From positions 806,001-870,000 of the forward strand of contig NZ_SRLC01000002.1 in NCBI RefSeq assembly GCF_004765605.1: DNA of 64,000 bases, read 5' to 3'. Numbering within the stretch: the first letter of the stretch is position 1; the number at the start of each line of letters is the position of its first letter. Shown piece after piece: positions 56,377 through 64,000 of this stretch. Origin of the DNA: Hymenobacter aquaticus. GTDB lineage: Bacteria > Bacteroidota > Bacteroidia > Cytophagales > Hymenobacteraceae. Below the pieces are notes generated by a model that saw only the letters and a program-made list of their open reading frames with translations, was not told the origin of the DNA and ran no database searches. A program made the position numbers and the translations under genes.

Positions 56377-57339
56377 ATGCAACAAACCGCTCTTCACCGC
56401 CTTCTGCGCCTCTGGCTGCTGTGCGTGCCCTTCGCCGTACTATTTTCTTCCTGTACGACCGGCCGTTACTACCGGCAAAACATCATGTTCCGCACGCCGA
56501 CCGGGGAGGGAGTTGACACCATGAAGCTGCGTACCCTGGTGGGGCGCACGACCCGCAACTACATGATTCAGCCGAACGACTACCTGGACGTGCGGGTGTA
56601 TACCAACAAAGGGGAGCGGATTCTGGACCCCAACGGCGAATTGCAGTTCGGCTCGCCGGGCGGCACCGGCGTGCAGGGCGGCAGCAGCACCAGCCGCGTC
56701 GGGCAGACGATATCGGGAGCCCGGGGCGGCGGCGCCAACCGGGGCGGCAGCCAGGGCGTGGGCCAGGTAGCCGGTACCAGCGAGTTTCTGGTGCAGGCCA
56801 CGGGCTACGTCAACCTGCCGATGGTGAACATGGTGAAGGTGAGCGGCCTGACGCTGCTCGAAGCCGACAGCCTGCTCAAAACCAAGTACGACGTCTTCTA
56901 CAAGGATTCCTACGTGGCCACGCGCGTGACCAACAACCGCATCGTGGTGCTGGGCGCGCCCGGCGGGCAGGTAATTCCGATGTTCAACGACAACATGAAC
57001 CTGCTGGAGGTGCTGGCCTCGGCCGGCGGCCTCGAAGGCGGCGGTATTGGCGGTGGCGGCGGTGGGGGTGGGGGTAGCGGCCGGGGCCGGGCGTATAATA
57101 TCCGCCTGATTCGCGGCGACCTGCGGAACCCCCAGGTGCAGGTTATCGACCTTTCCACCATCGAGGGCATGCGCCGGGCCAATCTGCAGGTCGAGCCCGG
57201 CGACGTGGTGTACATCGAGCCGGTGCGCCGCCCGTTCTTTGAGGCACTTTCTGATGCCGGATCCGTGTTTGGCCTGATTGGAGGCCTGGCCGGTATCCTG
57301 ACCACTTACATCTTGGTAAAAGATCTTATTAGTAAGTAG
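56377..57339 (+). CDS. Polysaccharide export lipoprotein (Wza-like)
   Basis: The 320-residue outer-membrane export channel subunit has a signal peptide and lipobox FSSC (Cys about 27). The N-terminal domain has YMIQPNDYLDVRVYTNKGERIL, the Poly_export start. An SLBB-type domain follows (YVNLPMVNMVKVSGLTLLEADSLLKTKY). A long Gly-rich insertion (GGGIGGGGGGGGGSGRG, about 220-240) interrupts the second SLBB-like region. The C terminus ends in LAGILTTYILVKDLI. It works with the Wzc-like kinase encoded 61 bases downstream. Confidence 0.9.
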   Translation: MQQTALHRLLRLWLLCVPFAVLFSSCTTGRYYRQNIMFRTPTGEGVDTMKLRTLVGRTTRNYMIQPNDYLDVRVYTNKGERILDPNGELQFGSPGGTGVQGGSSTSRVGQTISGARGGGANRGGSQGVGQVAGTSEFLVQATGYVNLPMVNMVKVSGLTLLEADSLLKTKYDVFYKDSYVATRVTNNRIVVLGAPGGQVIPMFNDNMNLLEVLASAGGLEGGGIGGGGGGGGGSGRGRAYNIRLIRGDLRNPQVQVIDLSTIEGMRRANLQVEPGDVVYIEPVRRPFFEALSDAGSVFGLIGGLAGILTTYILVKDLISK

Positions 57340-57400
57340 TCGGCCCCGTCCGTAGAAGGACCTGGGACCCAAGACTCTGATACTAACTTGTAACGACGGA

Positions 57401-59863
57401 ATGGCAGTAAACGAAAACGCCGAGCTAGAAGAACTTATTCGCAGCGCCGGCGGCGCCGAACCTACGGCGGAAGACGAGGATGGCGGCCTTGATATTGCAA
57501 CCCTACTACTGGTAGCCCGCCGCAGTCTGCTCTGGATTATTCTGCTTATCGCCCTGGGACTATCGGCCTCCTGGCTGATGCTGCGCTACACCAAGCCGGT
57601 GTTCAAGTCGTCGTCGCTGCTCAAGATTGACGAGAAAACCGAGGCCGGCGCGCTGGGCCTCGACGGCCCATTGGCCCAGGCGGTGGGCTCCAGCAGCCTC
57701 AACAAGCTCTCGGGCGAAGTAGAGCTCATCAAGTCCAACATCATCTACCAGCGGCTCAAAGACTCGCTGGAGCTCAACGTAAACTACTACGTGGAGGGCA
57801 CCGTGCTGGAAAACGAGCTGTATGGCGTGTCGCCCTTCAAGGTGGCCTACATCATCAAGGACCCGAACTTCTACAACTCCAAGTTCAACCTCAACTTCAC
57901 CGGCCCGCAGCAGTTCCGCCTCTCGTACATGTACCAGGGTCAGGAGAAAACCGGCGACTATACCATCGGTCAGCCCGTGGTGGTTCCCGGCCTGGAACTG
58001 CGGATTACGACCACCGACCTCATGAACCAGGAGGCCCGGGACAAGAATTACCACTTCGTTATTAACGACGACGGGGCGGTGAATGCTTACCTGAACACCA
58101 ACCTGAGCGTGGACATCGTCAACCCCGACGCCAACACGATTCAGATTTCCTTCACTGACTTCAACCCGGCCAAAGCCCGCGACATCGTCAACAAGATTGA
58201 CACGGTGTACTTGCAGGAGAAGCTGGCCAAAAAGCAGGAAGCCACGGCCCAGACGCTGCAGTTTCTGGAGAAAACCCTGGCCGAAAACCAGCAGAAGCTG
58301 CAAGGGGCCGAAGCCAACCTGCAGGCCTTCGTGCAGCAGAACAAGACCTACGACGTGAAAGGCGAGGTGTCGGTTATTACCGATAAGCTGGCCAAGCAGG
58401 AAGAAGAACGGCTGGAGCTGGAGGAAAAAGCCCGCTTGCTGGGCGAAATCACCAACCTGGTGGAGCAGGGCCGCCTGACCGAGTCGGAAGACGCTACCCT
58501 GGAGCAGAGTATTCCCGGCATCAGCGCCATTGAGGACAACCAGCTGACCAGCCAGCTTACCGAGCTCAACAGCCTGCAGTGGAACCTGCGCCGCCTGCTG
58601 CGCTCCTACAACGAGACGACCGAGGCTGTGAAGCAGCAGCAAGCCGCGCTGGCCTACGTGAAAAACAACATCCGGCGCCTGCTCCAGCAAAACCGCCGCC
58701 TGCTCCAGGCCCAGATCCGGACCATGAACCAGCAGCGCGACCAGCTGAACGCCGAGCTGCAAACCCTGCCCCAGAAGGAAACCGAGCTGGCCCGTCTCAA
58801 GCGGCCGTTTGAGCTCTACGAGAAGTCGTACCTGATGCTGATGGACAAGAAAGTCGAGTTCAGCATCGCCAAGGCCGGCACCACGCCCGACTTCCAGATT
58901 TTGTCGCCGGCCAGCATGCCGGGCGCGCCCATTTCGCCGGTGCGCATGATGATTTACGCCATTGGTCTGGCGGGCGGTATTGCCCTGGGCCTGGCCCTGG
59001 TGGCCGTGCGTTACTTCATGCACAACACCGTGACCAACGTGCGGGAGCTGGAACGCTCGACGTCGGCCTCGGTGCTGGGCGTGATTCCGACCTACGACAA
59101 GGAGAAGATGACCGTCTCGAAGCTGGTGGTCGACAAAAACCCCAAATCGGCCATTTCCGAGTCCATCCGCTCGATTCGAACCAACCTGGACTTCATCAGC
59201 TCGGCCAAGAAAAAGCGGCTGATTTCGGTGACGTCCACGATTTCCGGCGAGGGCAAAACCTTCGTGACGGTCAACCTGGGCGGCATCATTGCCTTGTCGG
59301 AGCAGCGCGTGGTGATTCTGGACCTGGACATGCGCAAGCCCAAGGTGAACCTGGCCTTCGGGGCCGAGAACGTGAAGGGCATCAGCACCATCCTGATTGA
59401 GAAGCACACGATTCTGGAGTGCGTGCAGCACACCAATATTCCGACGCTGGACTTCATTTCGGCCGGCCCCACGCCGCCCAACCCCTCGGAGCTGATTCTG
59501 AGCTCGAAGTTCGACGAGATGCTGCAGGAGCTCTACCAGCACTACGACGTGATTCTGATTGACACGCCGCCGGTGGGCCTCGTGACGGATGGCATCCTGA
59601 TCATGCGCAAAGCCGATATTCCGATTTATATCGTGCGAGCCAACTACTCGAAGAAAACCTTCCTGAAGAACATCAACAAGCTGATTCGGGCCAACAACTT
59701 CACCCGCCTCTGCGCCATCCTGAACGACTCGACGGCCAGCGGCCTGTACGGCTACGGGTATGGCTATGGCTACGGCTACGGCTATGGCTACGGGCAGGGC
59801 TACTACGAAGAAACCCGGCCCGTGACGGGCGTACTAACCCGCCTGCGCAAGCGTTTCCTGTAA
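57401..59863 (+). CDS. Wzc-type chain-length regulator and BY-kinase
   Basis: The 820-residue inner-membrane protein has a Wzz domain with a first membrane helix (SLLWIILLIALGLSASWLML), a long periplasmic coiled-coil part, a second helix (AIGLAGGIALGLALVAV) and a C-terminal tyrosine kinase. Walker A is at about 613-620 (ISGEGKT), Walker A' at 637-647 (VVILDLDMRKP), Walker B at 716-724 (DVILIDTPP). The tail has a Tyr-Gly run (about 782-799), the autophosphorylated Tyr cluster. It controls polymer length and export with Wza and the PHP phosphatase. Confidence 0.94.
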   Translation: MAVNENAELEELIRSAGGAEPTAEDEDGGLDIATLLLVARRSLLWIILLIALGLSASWLMLRYTKPVFKSSSLLKIDEKTEAGALGLDGPLAQAVGSSSLNKLSGEVELIKSNIIYQRLKDSLELNVNYYVEGTVLENELYGVSPFKVAYIIKDPNFYNSKFNLNFTGPQQFRLSYMYQGQEKTGDYTIGQPVVVPGLELRITTTDLMNQEARDKNYHFVINDDGAVNAYLNTNLSVDIVNPDANTIQISFTDFNPAKARDIVNKIDTVYLQEKLAKKQEATAQTLQFLEKTLAENQQKLQGAEANLQAFVQQNKTYDVKGEVSVITDKLAKQEEERLELEEKARLLGEITNLVEQGRLTESEDATLEQSIPGISAIEDNQLTSQLTELNSLQWNLRRLLRSYNETTEAVKQQQAALAYVKNNIRRLLQQNRRLLQAQIRTMNQQRDQLNAELQTLPQKETELARLKRPFELYEKSYLMLMDKKVEFSIAKAGTTPDFQILSPASMPGAPISPVRMMIYAIGLAGGIALGLALVAVRYFMHNTVTNVRELERSTSASVLGVIPTYDKEKMTVSKLVVDKNPKSAISESIRSIRTNLDFISSAKKKRLISVTSTISGEGKTFVTVNLGGIIALSEQRVVILDLDMRKPKVNLAFGAENVKGISTILIEKHTILECVQHTNIPTLDFISAGPTPPNPSELILSSKFDEMLQELYQHYDVILIDTPPVGLVTDGILIMRKADIPIYIVRANYSKKTFLKNINKLIRANNFTRLCAILNDSTASGLYGYGYGYGYGYGYGYGQGYYEETRPVTGVLTRLRKRFL
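59746..59800 (+). repeat. Hexanucleotide (TAYGGS) run in the BY-kinase tail
   Basis: Eight to nine TAYGG-type units (TACGGCTACGGGTATGGCTA ...) encode the Tyr-Gly tail. The number of units, and so of phosphorylatable Tyr residues, could change by slippage without frameshift. Confidence 0.75.
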
Positions 59864-59885
59864 CGGTTGCTCATTTCCCTGTCGT

Positions 59886-60653
59886 ATGGCGTCTTTCTTC
59901 CAGAAGCTTTTTGGCGGCTCGTCGGCTTCGGCTGCCGCGGCCGTGTCCTTGGGTAGCCTGGAGGTGGACATGCACTCCCACCTGCTGCCCGGCCTCGACG
60001 ACGGCGCCGAAACCGTGGAGCAGTCGGTGGAGTTGCTGCGGGCCATGCGCGAGCTGGGCTACCGCAAGCTCATCATGACGCCCCACATCATGGGCGACTT
60101 TTTCAAGAACACGCCCGCCGGTATTCAGGCCGCGCTGCACCGGCTGCGCGAGGCCGCCGCCGCCGCCGGCCTCAACGACGTGGAGCTGGAGTGCGCCGCC
60201 GAGTACTACCTAGACGAGTGGTTTCAGCAGAAGCTCGACAGCAAGGAGCCGCTGCTCAGCTTCGGCGGCGACAAAAAGTATCTGCTTTTCGAAACGTCCT
60301 ACATCAACGAGCCCTTCAACTTCGCCGAAACGGTGTTTAACCTCAAGTCGGCGGGCTACCAGCCGGTGCTGGCCCACCCGGAGCGCTACACCTACTTCTA
60401 CGGCCGGTTTGCGGAGCTGGAAAAAGTGCGGGAAAACGGCGTACTGCTCCAGGTAAACCTCAACTCGTTGGCCGGCTACTACTCGGCCGGGGCCAAGCGC
60501 GTGGCCGAAAAGCTGATTGATGCCGGCCTGGTCGACTTGCTGGGCTCTGATGCCCACAACCTGAAGCACACCGACACGCTCCGCAACAAGGTACTGCCCA
60601 CGCCCTACCTGAAAAAGGCCCTGGCGCTGCCCCTGCTCAACAGCTCCTTGTAA
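59886..60653 (+). CDS. PHP-type protein-tyrosine phosphatase (CpsB/YwqE-like)
   Basis: The 255-residue metal-dependent phosphatase would dephosphorylate the Tyr tail of the adjacent BY-kinase. PHP metal ligands appear in DMHSHLLPGLDDGAE (29-43), MTPHIMGDF, LECAAEYYLDEWF, LAHPERYTYF and LLGSDAHNL. It starts 23 bases after the kinase stop, so the three export genes form an operon. Confidence 0.92.
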   Translation: MASFFQKLFGGSSASAAAAVSLGSLEVDMHSHLLPGLDDGAETVEQSVELLRAMRELGYRKLIMTPHIMGDFFKNTPAGIQAALHRLREAAAAAGLNDVELECAAEYYLDEWFQQKLDSKEPLLSFGGDKKYLLFETSYINEPFNFAETVFNLKSAGYQPVLAHPERYTYFYGRFAELEKVRENGVLLQVNLNSLAGYYSAGAKRVAEKLIDAGLVDLLGSDAHNLKHTDTLRNKVLPTPYLKKALALPLLNSSL

Positions 60654-60706
60654 CCGGGACTGAAATTTCGTTGTTTACGACGGTAGTCTAAACGTGCCTT
60701 TCGCTT

Positions 60707-61726
60707 ATGATTTTTGTCACTGGTGGCAGCGGCCTGATCGGCAGCTTTCTGATTCCGGCACTGGTGGCGCAAGGCCACGCGGTGCGCGCCCTCTACCGGC
60801 GGCAGATTCCGGCCATTGACAGCGCAGCCCGGGTAGAATGGGTGGAAGGCGACGTGCTGGACGGGCTGGCGCTGCGCCAGGCGCTGGAAGGCGTCACGCA
60901 CGTGTTTCACTGCGCCGGCCTCGTGTCGTACGCGCCCCAGGACGAAGCGGCCCTGCAACAAACCAACGTGGAAGGCACCGCCAACGTGGTCGACGCCTGC
61001 CTCGACCGGCCGGGCATCCGGCTGTGCCACGTCTCGTCGGTGGCGGCCCTGGGCAGCCACGCCGCCGCCGCCGACCTGCCGGCGGGTGCCCCGCAACTGG
61101 TCACGGAAGACGCCAAGTGGGATTTGGGTGCCGAGCACAACGCCTACGCTACCTCCAAGTACCTGGGCGAGCTGGAAGTGTGGCGCGGGGTGGCCGAAGG
61201 GCTGTCCGCCGTGATGGTGAACCCCTCGGTGGTGCTGGGCCCGGCCGACTGGGAGCGGAGCAGCACCCGGCTGTTTCGCTACGCCTACAACGAGCACGCC
61301 TTTTATACCCCCGGAAACATTAATTTTGTGGACGTGCGCGACGTCGTCGACGCCATGCTGCACCTCACGCTGCGGACGGCCGTTTCGGGGGAGCGGTTTA
61401 TTTTGAGCGGGGGCGCGGTGCCCCTGCACGATTTTCTGGCCCAGGCGGCGGCTTGTTTCGGCAAAAAAGCGCCGTCGGTGGCCGTGCCCGACTGGGCCGC
61501 CGAGGTGATCTGGCGCGCCGAGCACGTCCGCTCCCTGCTGACCGGGGCCCGGCCGCTGATTACCAAGGATACGGCGCGGGCGGGGCGGAAGTCGGTGGAA
61601 TATCAGAGCCAAAAGGTGCAGCAGGTCACCGGGCGCGGCTTTCGGCCCCTGGCCGAGACAATAGAGTGGTGCTGCCGGAATGTAAAGCAGAACTCCCTTG
61701 GCTCCGGTGCGGTTGTTGTATATTAG
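60707..61726 (+). CDS. NAD(P)-dependent epimerase/dehydratase (extended SDR)
   Basis: The 339-residue Rossmann protein has TGGSGLIGSFL (5-15), HVFHCAGLVSYAPQDEA, HVSSVAAL and the catalytic AYATSKYLGE (YxxxK), then NPSVVLGPADW. It resembles nucleotide-sugar or dihydroflavonol-type SDRs; the substrate cannot be named. It follows the export genes by 53 bases, so it may make a sugar for the polymer, or just be a neighbour. Confidence 0.9.
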   Translation: MIFVTGGSGLIGSFLIPALVAQGHAVRALYRRQIPAIDSAARVEWVEGDVLDGLALRQALEGVTHVFHCAGLVSYAPQDEAALQQTNVEGTANVVDACLDRPGIRLCHVSSVAALGSHAAAADLPAGAPQLVTEDAKWDLGAEHNAYATSKYLGELEVWRGVAEGLSAVMVNPSVVLGPADWERSSTRLFRYAYNEHAFYTPGNINFVDVRDVVDAMLHLTLRTAVSGERFILSGGAVPLHDFLAQAAACFGKKAPSVAVPDWAAEVIWRAEHVRSLLTGARPLITKDTARAGRKSVEYQSQKVQQVTGRGFRPLAETIEWCCRNVKQNSLGSGAVVVY

Positions 61727-61810
61727 GCTACCCGGCCGCCGTAGCCGGGGCCTGTAAAAAACGTCCGCAGCACCTGCCTTTTTGGCATTTTTTGCGTTGC
61801 TTGTAGTAGA

Positions 61811-63214
61811 ATGAGAATGAACGAGAATTTTGAGGACCAGGAGCAAGTGCTGGATACCGTGCGCCGGTTTGAGCGGATGGTCGCCAACAACGAGCCCGTG
61901 TTTTTTGACCTGGCCGATTTTGAAAGTATTATCGACCACTATACCTCCAACACGCATTACGAAAAGGCTTTGCAGGCGTGCGAAGCAGCCGTTGCCCAGT
62001 ACCCGTTCTCGACCGAGCTGCTGATTGACCGCGCCCAGGTGCTGGCCATGAAGGGTGAGTACGTGCAGGCTTCCGAGCAGATCGAAGCCGTAGCCCAGCT
62101 CGACCCGACCAACCCCGACGTGGCCGTCACGCGCGGCATCATTGCCACCCAGAAAGGCGACTTTGCCCAGGCCGTGGACTTCTTCCGGGCCGCCGCCGAA
62201 AGCGCGCCCGACCGGGACGATATTTACTTTAACCTGGGCCTGGCCTACCAGAGCTGGCAGAAATTCAAGAGTGCCGCCAAGTACTACAAGCAGAGCCTGC
62301 GCCTGAACCCGGACAACGATATTGCCGTGCAGGAGCTGCTTTACTGCCTGGAAATATCGGAGCGGCTGGAGAAAAACCTGGAGTTTTTCCGCCGCTTCAC
62401 CGACGACGACCCGTACTCGACTACCGCCTGGTACAACCTGGGGCAGGCGTACTACCGGGCCGGCAACTTCGAGGAAGCCACGGCCGCCTTCGAGTACGCC
62501 ATCCTGATTGACGCCAAGTTCTACGACGCGCACGGCTTTCTGGCCAGCACGCTCGTCAGCCAGGAGAAGTACCGCGAAGCCATTGCCGAGTTTCAGCTCA
62601 GCTACGAGGAAGGCCAGCCCACGCCCGAGGCCCTGTGCAACATCGGGGAGTGCCACGAAAAGCTGGCTGAGTGGGACGAGGCCCGCAAAAACTACCAGCG
62701 CGCCATCGACCTGGACCAGACCATGGACGAGGCCTGGTTCGGCATCGGCATCGTGCTCAACGCCCAGGAGCGGTGGTTCGAAGCCATTCACTTCTTCCGC
62801 AAGGCCGTGGCCCTCTACGACGAAAGCGTGGAGTACTGGCTGGCCCTGGCCGCCGCCGAGTACCAGGTAGGAGCCGTGGTCAGTGCCCTGGAGTGCTACG
62901 ACAAAGCCACCCAGGTCGGCCCCGACAACAAGGATGCCTGGCTGAACTGGAGCATTATCCTCTACGAGCAGGGCGACTTCGACGGGGCCATCGACCTGAT
63001 GCGCAACGCCGTGGAGGTGCAGCCGGGCGAGGCCGAGCTGCACTACCGCCTGTGTGCCTACCTGCTGGCCGCCGGGCGCTACCGCGAAGCCTACGAAAAC
63101 CTGGAAAACGCCCTGGTGCTCGATTTTGACAAGCACCGGCTGCTGTTCGAATACTTCCCCGAGCTGGAGTCGCAGCGCGCCCTGGCCCGCCTGATTGACC
63201 AGTACCGCAAGTAG
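61811..63214 (+). CDS. TPR-repeat protein
   Basis: The 467-residue soluble protein is built of about eleven tetratricopeptide repeats, for example AVDFFRAAAESAPDRDDIYFNLGLAY, AAKYYKQSLRLNPDN and AREYQRAIDLDQTMDEAW-like units (visible as ARKNYQRAID). It has no signal peptide or enzyme domain. It is probably a scaffold for protein assembly. The start MRMNENFEDQE is the natural one; an alternative ATG lies two codons in. A terminator follows. Confidence 0.88.
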   Translation: MRMNENFEDQEQVLDTVRRFERMVANNEPVFFDLADFESIIDHYTSNTHYEKALQACEAAVAQYPFSTELLIDRAQVLAMKGEYVQASEQIEAVAQLDPTNPDVAVTRGIIATQKGDFAQAVDFFRAAAESAPDRDDIYFNLGLAYQSWQKFKSAAKYYKQSLRLNPDNDIAVQELLYCLEISERLEKNLEFFRRFTDDDPYSTTAWYNLGQAYYRAGNFEEATAAFEYAILIDAKFYDAHGFLASTLVSQEKYREAIAEFQLSYEEGQPTPEALCNIGECHEKLAEWDEARKNYQRAIDLDQTMDEAWFGIGIVLNAQERWFEAIHFFRKAVALYDESVEYWLALAAAEYQVGAVVSALECYDKATQVGPDNKDAWLNWSIILYEQGDFDGAIDLMRNAVEVQPGEAELHYRLCAYLLAAGRYREAYENLENALVLDFDKHRLLFEYFPELESQRALARLIDQYRK

Positions 63215-63234
63215 GCGGCAGCTACCGCAACCGG

Positions 63235-63267
63235 AAAGTCCGGCTCACTCCGTGGGCCGGACTTTTT
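63235..63267 (+). terminator. Terminator after the TPR gene
   Basis: AAAGTCCGGC/GCCGGACTTTTT, 20 bases after the stop, with a clear U-run. Confidence 0.88.
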
Positions 63268-63297
63268 GTTGGGTGAAGCCATTACATAATTCGGGCG

Positions 63298-63305
63298 TAC
63301 TTTTG
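63298..63305 (+). promoter_or_regulatory. comA promoter -7 box
   Basis: TACTTTTG matches TAnnTTTG, 77 bases before the ATG. The nearest TTG is 26 bases upstream, longer than the usual 19-21. Confidence 0.45.
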
Positions 63306-63381
63306 GCCCCGGACCGGCTGGCACTGCGCGTCAGCGGGACCGGCCGTGTTTATCAGACCTTAAGATTCCAAGCTCCAACGC

Positions 63382-64000
63382 ATGAATTACAGCCTCAACA
63401 ACCTCCCCGAACGCACCAGCAAGCCCCGTGAGCAGGGCTACACGATGGTCATGGACAAGGGCCTGAGCATTCGGGAAGTCGAAAACTTCCTGGAAGTAGG
63501 CGCCGAGTATACCGATATCGTGAAGCTGGGCTGGGCCACTTCCTACGTGGTGCCCAACCTGCGCAAAAAGCTGGACGCCTACAAGGAAGCCGGTATTCCG
63601 GTGTATTTCGGCGGCACCCTGTTTGAGGCCTTCATCATCCGCAACCAGTTCGACGACTACCGCCGCCTGCTGGCCGACTACGGCATGGAGTACGCCGAAG
63701 TCTCCGACGGCTCCATCGACCTGCAGCACGACCGGAAGCTGGAGTACATCCGCACCCTGGCCCAGGACGTGAAGGTGCTGAGCGAAGTAGGCTCGAAGGA
63801 CGCGGAGAAAATCATTCCGCCCTACAAGTGGATTTCGCAGATGAAAACCGAGCTGGAAGCCGGGGCCATCAAGGTAATCGGCGAGGCCCGGGAGGCCGGC
63901 AACGTGGGCTTGTTCCGCAGCACCGGCGAAGTTCGCTCGGGTCTGGTCGAAGAGATTCTGACCCAGATTCCGTTCGAGAAAATCCTGTGGGAAGCCCCGC
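63382..64000 (+). CDS. comA: Phosphosulfolactate synthase (3' end beyond window)
   Basis: It adds sulfite to phosphoenolpyruvate to give phosphosulfolactate, the first step to sulfolactate and related sulfonates. At least 206 residues are visible: KPREQGYTMVMDKGLSIREVE (14-34), YTDIVKLGWATS, IPVYFGGTLFEAF, EVSDGSIDL, VLSEVGSKDA and KVIGEAREAGNVGL. All are hallmark blocks of this TIM-barrel family. In methanogens it feeds coenzyme M; in Bacteroidota it may feed cysteate for sulfonolipids (inference). It runs off the right edge. Confidence 0.92.
   Translation, partial: MNYSLNNLPERTSKPREQGYTMVMDKGLSIREVENFLEVGAEYTDIVKLGWATSYVVPNLRKKLDAYKEAGIPVYFGGTLFEAFIIRNQFDDYRRLLADYGMEYAEVSDGSIDLQHDRKLEYIRTLAQDVKVLSEVGSKDAEKIIPPYKWISQMKTELEAGAIKVIGEAREAGNVGLFRSTGEVRSGLVEEILTQIPFEKILWEAP

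Noticed and set aside
57560..59542. Open frame of 660 codons antisense to the Wzc-type gene.
   Set aside because: It is the complement of a well-supported kinase gene and is Leu/Gln/Val-rich in the typical shadow manner.
60605..63136. Open frame of 843 codons on the minus strand across SDR and TPR genes.
   Set aside because: It spans two clear + strand genes and their gap, with no domain or start signal.

Overview
The window reads as chromosome of a high-G+C member of the Bacteroidota, most likely Hymenobacter or a close Cytophagales relative. The signs are GC-rich codon use, several secreted proteins ending in type IX secretion (T9SS) sorting domains, Bacteroidota promoters (TTTG/TTG, about 19 bases, TAnnTTTG) with little Shine-Dalgarno signal, a DUF1800/DUF1501 pair, a SusC/FecA-like TonB receptor and the rpsU-xerC-hpf gene order. 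The genus is inferred from overall character; no marker gene was compared.

Layout. 1-3.1 kb: a galactose-oxidase-like protein cut by the window edge, then a two-gene surface unit (beta-propeller protein and coiled-coil protein) whose first gene carries a tetranucleotide repeat in its signal peptide. 3.6-6.5 kb: GNAT, LD-carboxypeptidase, secreted esterase. 6.8-11.3 kb: a methionine operon, metY-metX-hom, preceded by a consensus promoter, a SAM-I riboswitch and a cysteine-rich leader ORF. asd (21 kb), metK (52 kb) and the window-end phosphosulfolactate synthase belong to linked aspartate/sulfur metabolism. 11.4-15.8 kb: LysM protein, lipoprotein, flippase-like protein, dxs. 15.8-17.6 kb: an A+T-rich two-gene insert, an SMC/ABC-type ATPase overlapping a small PD-(D/E)xK-like protein, which is the best candidate here for an undescribed, possibly anti-phage, system. 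17.7-22.2 kb: hypothetical protein, YceI, hydrolase, lipoprotein, asd. 22.3-28.9 kb: a lamin-tail surface protein and the DUF1800/DUF1501 pair. 28.9-34.8 kb: a metal-handling block (barrel protein, TonB receptor, MntH, CDF exporter) with two related palindromic operators. 34.9-44.1 kb: two large surface proteins, one with five tandem ~400 bp modules, and a secreted PQQ-type sugar dehydrogenase. 44.3-51.8 kb: GNAT, HD hydrolase, S9 peptidase, membrane protein, an HTH/DUF2975 pair and a GH1 protein. 52-56 kb: metK, hpf, xerC, rpsU, acyl-CoA dehydrogenase. 56.4-61.7 kb: capsule/EPS export and control (Wza, Wzc-type tyrosine kinase, PHP phosphatase) and an SDR. 61.8-64 kb: a TPR protein and the start of comA.

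Repeats. Several intergenic gaps hold long near-perfect palindromes unrelated to terminators. Two of them share a REP-like core (GTCAT..GAGC..AGCGAAG). No tRNA, rRNA, CRISPR array, insertion sequence or prophage gene was recognised. Starts are often set inside longer open frames, using the signal peptide, the operon junction or the known family N-terminus.
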